IMG/VR virus record: IMGVR_UViG_3300032011_001483
Coordinates: 1-20,362 of that record
Reading direction: 5' to 3' (one strand)
Length of the DNA stretch: 20,362 nt
From: a virus
Shown piece by piece: positions 14,038-20,362 of the stretch. Both the position numbers and the translations under genes were made by a program. How positions within the stretch are numbered: position 1 is the first letter of the stretch; each line of letters starts with the position of its first letter. The notes under the pieces are model-generated. The model saw only the letters and a list, made by a program, of their open reading frames with translations. It searched no databases and was not told the DNA's origin.

Positions 14038-14669
14038 TTTTTAGCCTTACCTTTCATTTTGTTTTTTCTTTTTCTAGCTGCATCGGCTTTAGGACTGTTA
14101 CTAAATTTTACACTCGTATCAAATTGTTTCTTTGATACTGAACCGTCTTTACCCATTTTCTCACCAGAACCTCTTTTAATTCTTTCTCTTTTCTTTCTGA
14201 TATTATCCCACAAACTTTCTGTTTCGACTTCTTCTTTAGCTCTAACTTTTTTTGCTAAATCACTATCGGCTTTACCCCATGTACCTTTACCTTTAGTAAT
14301 AAAAGAATTGACACGAGCATGACCCCACTGGACAGCTGTTGTCCCTGGTCTATGTCCCGTCTGCCAAGCTTTTACACCTCTTTTGAATACTTGTTTAAGT
14401 ATTCCTACAGGTATACCTGACTTCTTAGACTTGTCATTCAATGATTTATCTGGATTACTTTCACCAAACATCTTTTTAAATTTTAAAGTATGTTTACTTG
14501 GTTTAGTCTTAGCATCATCATCACCTGGTGCTGGAGCAGTACTACCTTTAGCAAAATGTTTAGCTCGTGCTTCTTTTTCTTTCTTACTCAATCCTTTGTA
14601 ATACTTTTTAGGTTGTGTACCTGGTTCGTCTTTTACTGTAGGATCTTGTGGTTGTTTTCTTTCTTTCAT
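14034..14669 (-). CDS. Conserved basic phage protein with ESLWDNIRKKR motif (DUF5824-like)
   Basis: 211 residues from the ATG at 14669, which overlaps the upstream stop (TAATG); a TTG at 14681 would add four residues but is less likely. Basic, with KKYYKGLSKKEKEARAKHF near the N-terminus, PAPGDDDAKTKPSKHTLKFK, SGIPVGILKQVFKRGVKAWQ with TGHRPGTTAVQW, RVNSFITKGKGTWGKADSDL, then ESLWDNIRKKRERIKRGSGE. The central TGHRPG...QW...RVNSF block recurs in many marine and jumbo phages as a domain of unknown function that I believe is DUF5824. The ESLW segment is shared with the HNH-motif protein at 3334-4062. The Lys-rich C-terminus suggests DNA binding. Confidence 0.75.
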   Translation of the reverse strand: MKERKQPQDPTVKDEPGTQPKKYYKGLSKKEKEARAKHFAKGSTAPAPGDDDAKTKPSKHTLKFKKMFGESNPDKSLNDKSKKSGIPVGILKQVFKRGVKAWQTGHRPGTTAVQWGHARVNSFITKGKGTWGKADSDLAKKVRAKEEVETESLWDNIRKKRERIKRGSGEKMGKDGSVSKKQFDTSVKFSNSPKADAARKRKNKMKGKAKK

Positions 14670-15880
14670 TACTTGTCCCAATTTTTTGCTACAGTAAAGT
14701 TATTAAAACTGAATTCCATTTTGTCTACAATTTTAACAGCTTCACCCGTTCTATCTATAGCTACATATCCTTCTGGAGCTACTACTTTCAATCCTTTGTC
14801 TGTCTTTACAAATGTTTTTGCTATCCCTTTAGCTGAATCCATTTTCTTGACAATCATTAGTTTAGCTTCTATCAAAAACCTCATGAAGTCTACTACTTGT
14901 TCTAATGTTTTAAGTGAACTTTTAATTACTTTTAAGTGTTCTCTTAGTTTAGAATTTTGTACAGGACTATCTGATTTATTCTTTTTCCACCAATTAGTAA
15001 AATGTGCTTGATATAGTTTAACAGCATCTTTACCTTTTGGTAATGTTTTTCCTGCTCTTGTATATGTATTTAGATAAGTTTTAAACCCAGCTCCAACAGC
15101 AGATGTACCTAAACTGTCTTGCCATTTTAAAAACTTACTGAATGATCCTGAGTTAATTCTATGAAATTGTTTACCTGCAGCTGATAATAACTTAGTCACT
15201 TGAACTGTTTCTTTAGCTGTAAATGTTGCTCTACCTGATACATCTCTGTATGTTGCATCGTCTTGCCATACACTAGATGAAGTCTTAGGTATCTTAGCCC
15301 CAAACGAAGCACTTAAGTTTTCTATTGAGTCTCCTTTATATGTTGTGTGCCAGACTATACCAACTTTAGCTTTTTGTACTTCTCTACCTATTTCTGAATC
15401 AGATTCAACTGCATACAATATTGTGTTAGGTTGAAATGTAATATGTTTTACACCGTTGATAGTTTTAGTAGATGTATCGTCTGTAAACATTAAATCTCCT
15501 TGAAGTATCTCTGTCATACCTAGTTTACTAAATTCATCTAAACAAACTTTTAATTTTTTATTTAAGTCACCGTCTGTATCAGCATCAATATCTTCGTATG
15601 TATGATAATAAGGTTTAGGATCTTGATTCTTTCTGAACAATGCTTTCTTAGCAACGAAGAATCTACCTGTCTCAGGATGAGGTCCAGCAAAGACAGCAGG
15701 AGCTCCGTCCCACTTGACTGTCACATTCAGTTTACTTTTTGAACCACCTTGAAACATATCTCTTAGTGACTGTAAAAACTGTATAGCACCTCGACCACCG
15801 GCAATACCGAAGTTTAGAATCTCATCTTCAAGATGTTCTAAATGCAAATTCTTACCTGCTGCTTCTGTTATAAATTCCAT
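14669..15880 (-). CDS. Ligase-like nucleotidyltransferase candidate (DUF6267-like), capsid-targeting-like start
   Basis: 403 residues. It starts MEFITEAAGKN, short but with I-T-E before A as in prohead-protease sites. Motifs match the order of covalent nucleotidyltransferases (DNA/RNA ligase, capping enzyme): VTVKWDGAPAVFAG (54-66, K56 in KxDG, motif I), EILQGDLMFTD (124-134, motif III-like), and, after a long insert, PEGYVAIDRTGEAVKIVDK (369-387, EG as motif IV and VKIV with K383 as motif V). K56 would form the lysyl-AMP adduct if it is active. The long stretch between motifs III and IV is unusual, so it may be a divergent or inactive member. I believe related cyanophage proteins carry a DUF6267 label. 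The gene abuts the PAP2 gene upstream and is TAATG-coupled downstream. Confidence 0.75.
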   Translation of the reverse strand: MEFITEAAGKNLHLEHLEDEILNFGIAGGRGAIQFLQSLRDMFQGGSKSKLNVTVKWDGAPAVFAGPHPETGRFFVAKKALFRKNQDPKPYYHTYEDIDADTDGDLNKKLKVCLDEFSKLGMTEILQGDLMFTDDTSTKTINGVKHITFQPNTILYAVESDSEIGREVQKAKVGIVWHTTYKGDSIENLSASFGAKIPKTSSSVWQDDATYRDVSGRATFTAKETVQVTKLLSAAGKQFHRINSGSFSKFLKWQDSLGTSAVGAGFKTYLNTYTRAGKTLPKGKDAVKLYQAHFTNWWKKNKSDSPVQNSKLREHLKVIKSSLKTLEQVVDFMRFLIEAKLMIVKKMDSAKGIAKTFVKTDKGLKVVAPEGYVAIDRTGEAVKIVDKMEFSFNNFTVAKNWDK

Positions 15881-18055
15881 TTATTTACCTTTCAAAGCTT
15901 CTTTAAATTGTTTAGAGAATGTAGCTAAAAAACTAGGTGCTGATGTGAAGTTACCTTTGTATCTCAATGTCACATCACATACAGCTGTTGATCCAACTGA
16001 TAAAATCATGTGTAGCATCGCTGCAGTAGAACCCCTATCAAACGCTTGTGTTTTATTTTTATCTAACTTCATTGATGGTTTACCTGTTTTAAATAACTCA
16101 TCAAGTTTAGTAGTCATTGTATCAACATCTTGATAATCACCTGACTCTATAACTAGACCACTCTTTAACATTCTACCTACACCTGTAACTAAAGCGAAAT
16201 CAAAATTTACTTTCTGTAATTCTTTTAATTCAGTTTTTAATATCAATCTAATTAGTGTATCAGCGAATAAGTCAGCGTTCTTTTCTATAACATCAGCCAT
16301 AGGTTTGAATATTGATTTATTTTTCTTCAACTGATAATTAATTAGATCATTTGGTAAAGCTGTGACAAAAGATTGCCAGTTACTTGTACTTAAATTCTTA
16401 GCATTCTTACCTAGTTTATCCATCAAATCTTTTCTTATCCATGGATTGCCATCTTTATCTACAGCTATCTTAGGTCGTGCTAATTGAAATCTTTGAGCAG
16501 TCTTTACAACACCACTGTAAAATAAATAAGCAGAATCATCTAAATCTTTTCTGACTTTATCAAATTCTTTACCTTTTAATAGTGTACCAAATCCTTTATT
16601 GATTAATGTTGGATCACCTGTCGTACCAGATTTCTTTTTCTTTAATGATATACCAATATAGTTATTACCTTTCTTAATAATAAAATCAGATGCATTGAAA
16701 TCTTTCATACCATATTTTGTGACTTGAAATTGTTTAACATCATCACTCCAAGCTTTACCTGTTAGATATACTTTGTCAGCACCTTTCCAACCACCTTTCT
16801 TAGCGATCACTTCTGCTGCTGAGATAGCTTGAACTAAATTACTATAATCATTTTCTAATGCTTGTTCTTCAAATGATGTATATCCTATAACTTTACCAGT
16901 CTTAATAACTTTTTTAACTTCTTCTATTAAAGCATCTAAGTCTTCTATTGTTTCGACTGTTGGTATTGAAGACATTGTACATAGTGCAGCTGTCATTAAT
17001 TCGTTTGGATCTGCTGTAGCACCACCACCTCGTTTAGTGTCAGGTCTCGTTGTCACATATATTTTTCTATCTATGTCTTTGTGTTTGAAAGCGAAGTCTT
17101 TTGTTGCTCTTGACGCTGTAGGACTTTCTAATGATAAGTCTTCGTCACTACCAATAATATCATTAGATAATGTAGTAAACTTAACTCTCTCATTAGGTTT
17201 GAGTATTATTTGTACACCAATTTTCTTACTGTTAGTTCTACCTGATCTCTGATCTAGTGATACTTCACCATTAATTGAACCTATTTGTTTATCGATATCA
17301 GCTACAACATCAACAGCAAAATCTTTTTCGTCAGCACCACTATACTCTAATGATTCAACCATTTCTAATGTTAGATCGGGTTCCATACTTTGTTTAGACA
17401 TATCATATAAATGATTACCGAGTCTTATACCAAATTCTGTATCAGAAGGATAATGAGCTCCAGCAGTTTGTCTACCTTCACCTATTCTTTTACCTATTTC
17501 TAAAATATTACTTCTATGTTCTAATGGTGCTTCATCAGCCACTAATAAAGATACTAGTCTACCTTGTGTAGCATGACCAGAAGGATATGAGGGTGAACCT
17601 GCTGTCTTTAATGGGAATGTTTCTAGTGGTAGACCTAACTCTTTTGCTATCGCTATCGGTCTTGGTCTATTATAATGTCTTTTAAGTGAAAGTATAATTG
17701 GTTCAGTTTGTCTTCTTAAATCTTTTATTCTATCAAAATCAATTTCTAAACCATATTCATCAGCGTAAAGTTTAAACTCTTTCATGATACTTGTATCATG
17801 CATAACTATATCGTCTGTTTGTTTTTGTATTAACTGACCTAGAGAAATTAAATACTTTATTTCATTGACTGTCTGTAAAGATGAATTAGAAGGTGGTGGC
17901 ATTGATTGCCAATCTTCTAAGTTGATATGTTCGAAAGCTGGAAAAGGTTTACTTAAAGTCTTTAAATGTTTCTTCGGATACTTAACCATGTGGGTAAGTT
18001 TATCAAGCTTGGATTTTGGGGTATCTTCTTGAATTGTTTGTAGAAATGATTTCAT
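15881..18055 (-). CDS. PAP2/class A acid phosphatase fused to a possible nuclease domain
   Basis: 724 residues. N-terminus MKSFLQTIQEDTPKSKL is capsid-targeting-like (I-Q-E). Residues about 60-220 form a PAP2 phosphatase with all three active-site motifs: KRHYNRPRP (K125...R132-P133), YPSGH (157-161), and GRQTAGAHYPSD (R195, H201, D205). No membrane spans are seen, so it resembles the soluble class A acid phosphatases rather than lipid phosphatases. The large C-terminal part (about 240-724) contains NASDFIIKKGNNYIGISLKK (D457...K472), compatible with a PD-(D/E)xK-type fold though the usual acidic residue is Ser470; DPTLINKGFGTLL follows. A CATAAATAC element just upstream would start a leaderless late transcript exactly at the ATG. 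The substrate is unknown. Confidence 0.82.
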   Translation of the reverse strand: MKSFLQTIQEDTPKSKLDKLTHMVKYPKKHLKTLSKPFPAFEHINLEDWQSMPPPSNSSLQTVNEIKYLISLGQLIQKQTDDIVMHDTSIMKEFKLYADEYGLEIDFDRIKDLRRQTEPIILSLKRHYNRPRPIAIAKELGLPLETFPLKTAGSPSYPSGHATQGRLVSLLVADEAPLEHRSNILEIGKRIGEGRQTAGAHYPSDTEFGIRLGNHLYDMSKQSMEPDLTLEMVESLEYSGADEKDFAVDVVADIDKQIGSINGEVSLDQRSGRTNSKKIGVQIILKPNERVKFTTLSNDIIGSDEDLSLESPTASRATKDFAFKHKDIDRKIYVTTRPDTKRGGGATADPNELMTAALCTMSSIPTVETIEDLDALIEEVKKVIKTGKVIGYTSFEEQALENDYSNLVQAISAAEVIAKKGGWKGADKVYLTGKAWSDDVKQFQVTKYGMKDFNASDFIIKKGNNYIGISLKKKKSGTTGDPTLINKGFGTLLKGKEFDKVRKDLDDSAYLFYSGVVKTAQRFQLARPKIAVDKDGNPWIRKDLMDKLGKNAKNLSTSNWQSFVTALPNDLINYQLKKNKSIFKPMADVIEKNADLFADTLIRLILKTELKELQKVNFDFALVTGVGRMLKSGLVIESGDYQDVDTMTTKLDELFKTGKPSMKLDKNKTQAFDRGSTAAMLHMILSVGSTAVCDVTLRYKGNFTSAPSFLATFSKQFKEALKGK

Positions 18056-18060
18056 AACTA

Positions 18061-18069
18061 GTATTTATG
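18061..18069 (-). promoter_or_regulatory. Late-promoter-like CATAAATAC before the PAP2 gene
   Basis: Minus-strand CATAAATAC (18069-18061) differs from the T4 late consensus by one base. With the usual T4 late spacing the transcript would begin at about 18055, the A of the ATG, so it would be leaderless; indeed no ribosome binding site is visible there. It lies in the 20-base gap after the small coiled-coil gene. Confidence 0.5.
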
Positions 18070-18075
18070 CTAATA

Positions 18076-18282
18076 CTATTTTTGAATTCTGTGCTTACTT
18101 AGAAATTTCTCAATTGCTGAGATTTCTTCTATTAGTTCTTCCTGTCTTTCTATATTCTCATGATTCTTCTTAAGAAGAATGAGTTCTTTTTTTGATTGTG
18201 TCTTTTTAACAAGAAGATCAACAAGGGATTTACTCTTGATAATTCCCTTGTTCTTCGTGTTAGTCTGAGTTGATGATGTCAT
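18076..18282 (-). CDS. Small coiled-coil protein
   Basis: 68 residues, Lys/Glu-rich. A disordered Thr/Ser/Lys start (MTSSTQTNTKNKG) is followed by a long charged helix (LVDLLVKKTQSKKELILLKK, then NHENIERQEELIEEISAIEK) with heptad-like leucine/isoleucine spacing. No known family. The ATG at 18282 lies in the end of the HAD gene (23-base overlap), so it is likely co-translated. Its role is unknown; the coiled coil suggests dimerisation. Confidence 0.62.
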   Translation of the reverse strand: MTSSTQTNTKNKGIIKSKSLVDLLVKKTQSKKELILLKKNHENIERQEELIEEISAIEKFLSKHRIQK

Positions 18283-18763
18283 TTAACTGTTTAATTGTAT
18301 TGTCAGCAGTAGTATGTAGTATTCCTATACCACCGGCTTCTACCCAACAATCTATATTTTTATCTCTATCGTCAATCAGAACAGCTTTTTTATGAGCAAA
18401 CGCTGCTTTTTGACTACCTTTGAATGTAGGTATAACTGTCCAATATGGGTTGATATGTTCTCTTATCCACTCAATTTTGTCTCTAACTACAAGTTCTCTG
18501 TTAACAGTACCTGCAGCTGTCAATATTTCTGTATGAATACCTGAATTTAAACACCAATCAGTCAATTTCCATGCATCTGGAAGAGGATCCATCTTTCTAA
18601 ACATATGCTTAGCTGTCAATTCTCTTTTATATTGATCGTAAACACTATGACCAGCATCATTATTCCAGACTTTTTGACCTAACATTTTACTAATTTGAGA
18701 TTCAAAATCAGCTAAAACACCGTCCATGTCTAAGAATATTTGTCTTATTTTCATATTTTCCAT
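18260..18763 (-). CDS. HAD-family 5'(3')-deoxyribonucleotidase-like phosphatase
   Basis: 167 residues from ATG 18763. HAD motif I is IFLDMDGVLADF (nucleophile and acid/base Asp), motif II is ILTAAG, motif III lies around GSQKAAFAHKK, and motif IV is VLIDDRDKN. The order and short cap match 5'(3')-deoxyribonucleotidases, which dephosphorylate deoxynucleoside monophosphates, fitting phage nucleotide metabolism. Start choice: the frame is open back to a TTG at 18799 that overlaps the helicase stop, but homologues begin close to the DMDG motif; ATG 18763 or 18754 (MKIRQIF) is preferred, and a promoter-like sequence occupies the extra stretch. No ribosome binding site is obvious at 18763; a weak GGAA precedes 18754. 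Confidence 0.85.
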   Translation of the reverse strand: MENMKIRQIFLDMDGVLADFESQISKMLGQKVWNNDAGHSVYDQYKRELTAKHMFRKMDPLPDAWKLTDWCLNSGIHTEILTAAGTVNRELVVRDKIEWIREHINPYWTVIPTFKGSQKAAFAHKKAVLIDDRDKNIDCWVEAGGIGILHTTADNTIKQLNDIINSD

Positions 18764-18769
18764 ACTGTT

Positions 18770-18799
18770 AGTATAACAAAAGTGTACCCGCGGTATCAA
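18770..18799 (-). promoter_or_regulatory. Near-consensus sigma70-like promoter for the HAD gene
   Basis: Minus-strand TTGATA (18799-18794), an 18-base spacer and TGTTATACT (an extended -10 with TATACT at 18775-18770). The predicted start is close to 18763, the A of the first ATG, so the transcript would be leaderless or have about 9 bases if ATG 18754 is used. It sits in the gap after the helicase gene. Judged by eye only. Confidence 0.5.
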
Positions 18800-20181
18800 T
18801 CATATTTGAACTCTGATTGTTTTTCAGAACTAATTCTTTTACCTGTTGTAGTATTATCCATTACAGGTCCGATATCAACTAATTCATCTTGTGCTGATTG
18901 TTCACAATCATATAGTCTCATCTTTGCTCTATCTACACCCAATACAAATCTTTTATGATAACCCGGATCATTGTATCTATTCTTTAATTGTTTTACCATG
19001 ACTTGATCAAGTTCTTGCATTTCTTCTGTAGATATCAAAGCAAACATAAAGTCTGCTGTTGCTGGTAGACCAAATGATTCAGAAGTATCTTCTAAACCAA
19101 CATCAGTTGAAACAAATCCTGTTCTATTAGTTTGTGTTGCAGACATAATTGGAACATCAAACTCAACTGCAAGACCTCTGAGTTCTTCTGCTATAGACTT
19201 AATGTAAGAGTAAGTATTCACATTACTACCAGGTCTAACTCTGAATGATGCACATATATTCAAGTAATCAATAAAAATAATATCTGGTGTGAAATCTCTT
19301 TTTAAATCAAGTTCTTGTAATAGATGTCTGAAATGTCCACTATGAGCTGTTGCTGTCGGATACTCTTTGATAATTAATTTACCTTTAGTCTTTTCTCTGA
19401 CTCTAGTAATCTTTTTCTCATACATCATCTTTGGTAGATCATTCAGTTCATTCAATGATATGTCTAGTAGATTTGCATCAATTCTTTCTGCAATCTTTTC
19501 TTCTGCCATTTCCATTGTAATATACAATACATTCTTACCTTGAAGTAATGATGCTGATGCACAATGACACATGAATAAAGATTTACCGACACCAGTACCT
19601 GCCATGACTATATTTAATGTCTTGTTTGGTAGACCACCTTTACTGATCTTATTCATCAAGTCTAAATCAAAAGGAACTCTTTCTTCTTCACGATGCATAA
19701 ATTCATATCGTTCATTCCAATCCTCAATAAAGTCATGACCAATATTACTGTCGAAAGAAACAGACAAAGCTTCTCTGAGTATGTCAGGTATCTCACCTGT
19801 GTTGCCTTGTTTGTCTTGAATAATCTCAATAGAGTTCATCACACCATTGTATACTGCTCTATCTTTACACCATTTCTCTGTTGAATCAATCAACCATTCG
19901 TCAGGTGTTTCTGTTATATCTTGTTTGATCTCACGAATCAATACAGTTGCATCTGATACTAATTGTTGATCCACATCAGTCTTTTCATCAATATCAATGA
20001 TTAGTGATTCTGGTGTTGGTGATGCTTGATACTTTAAGAAATAATCTCTTATCTCTTTGAAAAGAAATTCTTCATCCCTTTCAGAAAAAAATTCTGATTT
20101 TATGTAAGGGAGAGTCTTTCTAGTGAATTCTTCATTCTGTATCAGATTCTTGAGTATCGTCTGTTCTAGTCTGGTTGCCAT
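18796..20181 (-). CDS. Replicative DNA helicase, T4 gp41/DnaB-like
   Basis: 461 residues, close to T4 gp41 (475). It unwinds DNA at the fork with 5'-3' polarity and loads the primase. The N-terminal helical domain begins [20 protein letters not shown]. The RecA-like ATPase core starts about residue 170: Walker A GTGVGKS (195-201), [17 protein letters not shown] (219-235), Walker [11 protein letters not shown] (301-310, D305), and sensor segment MSATQTNR (346-353). A C-terminal Lys/Arg stretch ([20 protein letters not shown]) completes it. The ATG at 20181 is the only reasonable start and lies 50 bases inside the uvsX gene in another frame, a long overlap that implies coupled expression, keeping the T4 recombination-replication order uvsX-41. 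Confidence 0.95.
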   Translation of the reverse strand: MATRLEQTILKNLIQNEEFTRKTLPYIKSEFFSERDEEFLFKEIRDYFLKYQASPTPESLIIDIDEKTDVDQQLVSDATVLIREIKQDITETPDEWLIDSTEKWCKDRAVYNGVMNSIEIIQDKQGNTGEIPDILREALSVSFDSNIGHDFIEDWNERYEFMHREEERVPFDLDLMNKISKGGLPNKTLNIVMAGTGVGKSLFMCHCASASLLQGKNVLYITMEMAEEKIAERIDANLLDISLNELNDLPKMMYEKKITRVREKTKGKLIIKEYPTATAHSGHFRHLLQELDLKRDFTPDIIFIDYLNICASFRVRPGSNVNTYSYIKSIAEELRGLAVEFDVPIMSATQTNRTGFVSTDVGLEDTSESFGLPATADFMFALISTEEMQELDQVMVKQLKNRYNDPGYHKRFVLGVDRAKMRLYDCEQSAQDELVDIGPVMDNTTTGKRISSEKQSEFKYD

Positions 20182-20362
20182 ATTTATATTCTTGTTTCGC
20201 TGCTTCGTCTAATTGATCAAGTACTTCTTGAGTAAAATACTTCTCTGGATTGTTATTAATAGTTTTACCAAATTGTGTTGTACCATCAGGTAATTCTACT
20301 CTTGTTGATGATTGTTTAAAGATACCATACTTGATTGCTAGTTCTAGTAATCCATAGTATCT
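20132..20362 (-). CDS. uvsX: UvsX/RecA-like recombinase, C-terminus, cut by window edge
   Basis: The last 76 codons of a gene entering from the right edge: [20 protein letters not shown], then [40 protein letters not shown] and an acidic, polar tail ending TQESDTE. This matches the C-terminal part of T4-like UvsX recombinases, which pair single-stranded DNA with homologous duplex in replication and repair. Position directly upstream of and overlapping the gp41-type helicase is the order seen in T4-like phages. The catalytic core lies outside the window, so the call rests on the C-terminus and context. Confidence 0.8.
   Translation of the reverse strand, partial: RYYGLLELAIKYGIFKQSSTRVELPDGTTQFGKTINNNPEKYFTQEVLDQLDEAAKQEYKYGNQTRTDDTQESDTE

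Noticed and set aside
14670-14681. TTG start for the ESLWDNIRKKR protein
   Set aside because: ATG at 14669 forms a TAATG junction with the upstream stop, the usual pattern in this genome.
18764-18799. TTG start adding 12 residues to the HAD phosphatase
   Set aside because: The extra residues are not typical of the family, and the stretch reads better as a promoter; ATG 18763 or 18754 is near the conserved motif.
20181-20188. TATAAATA late-promoter consensus on the minus strand at the helicase start
   Set aside because: It overlaps the ATG and lies inside the uvsX coding region; its transcript would start within the helicase gene, and a replication gene is not expected to be late.
1-20362. 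tRNA genes, CRISPR arrays, insertion sequences, rho-independent terminators
   Set aside because: I looked for cloverleaf ends, regular repeats, transposase motifs and GC-rich hairpins followed by T runs and saw none; gaps are too short for most. A covariance-model search would settle it.

Overview
The window looks like part of an AT-rich (roughly one third G+C by eye), marine T4-like myovirus genome. Every gene I can support lies on the minus strand, tightly packed, with many ATGA/TAATG junctions and short overlaps. The anchors are T4 core genes: the C-terminus of a UvsX/RecA-like recombinase (right edge), a gp41-type DnaB helicase, a gp61-type primase and the N-terminal third of ribonucleotide reductase NrdA (left edge). 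Many other genes resemble families that recur in cyanophages and pelagiphages as I remember them. The low GC is compatible with a SAR11-type host, but the host cannot be read from the sequence.

Reading in the direction of transcription (right to left): uvsX end; helicase; a HAD-type 5'(3')-deoxynucleotidase behind a near-consensus sigma70-like promoter; a small coiled-coil protein. Next comes a block of virion-type and enzyme genes (about 18.1 to 5.5 kb): a PAP2 phosphatase fused to a possible nuclease domain; a 403-aa protein with ligase-like KxDG and EG motifs; an ESLWxNIRKKR-motif protein; a Cys-containing small protein; a cupin-like protein; an NMN-adenylyltransferase-like protein; a zeta-toxin/PNK-like P-loop kinase with a very basic tail; three probable or possible virion proteins; a 902-aa mosaic protein with an EF-hand-like loop and an internal SD plus start; a small conserved protein; an Ig-like virion protein; and a short protein with a capsid-targeting-like N-terminus. 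Then come two conserved T4-like marine phage proteins, a peroxiredoxin, an HNH-motif protein, a small membrane-associated protein, an acyl carrier protein, a 48-aa membrane protein (missed at usual ORF cut-offs) and an overlapping spanin pair. A consensus promoter then drives primase, followed by nrdA.

The most interesting pattern is in the central block. At least four proteins begin with a short peptide like the T4 capsid-targeting sequence (MKxFxxxIxE, with a T4 gp21-type (I/L)xE cleavage tripeptide), and three more carry such a peptide internally, in one case behind a strong internal Shine-Dalgarno. Several of these proteins are enzymes (phosphatase, ligase-like nucleotidyltransferase, adenylyltransferase-like, P-loop kinase). 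The block may therefore encode an enzyme set packaged in the head and delivered with the DNA, for nucleic-acid end repair, NAD restoration or counter-defence. That is a hypothesis. Late-promoter-like TATAAATA/CATAAATA elements precede three of these genes, and several promoters are placed so that the predicted transcripts would be leaderless or nearly so.

No tRNA, rRNA, CRISPR array or insertion sequence was recognised. No gene-free stretch exceeds about 50 bases.
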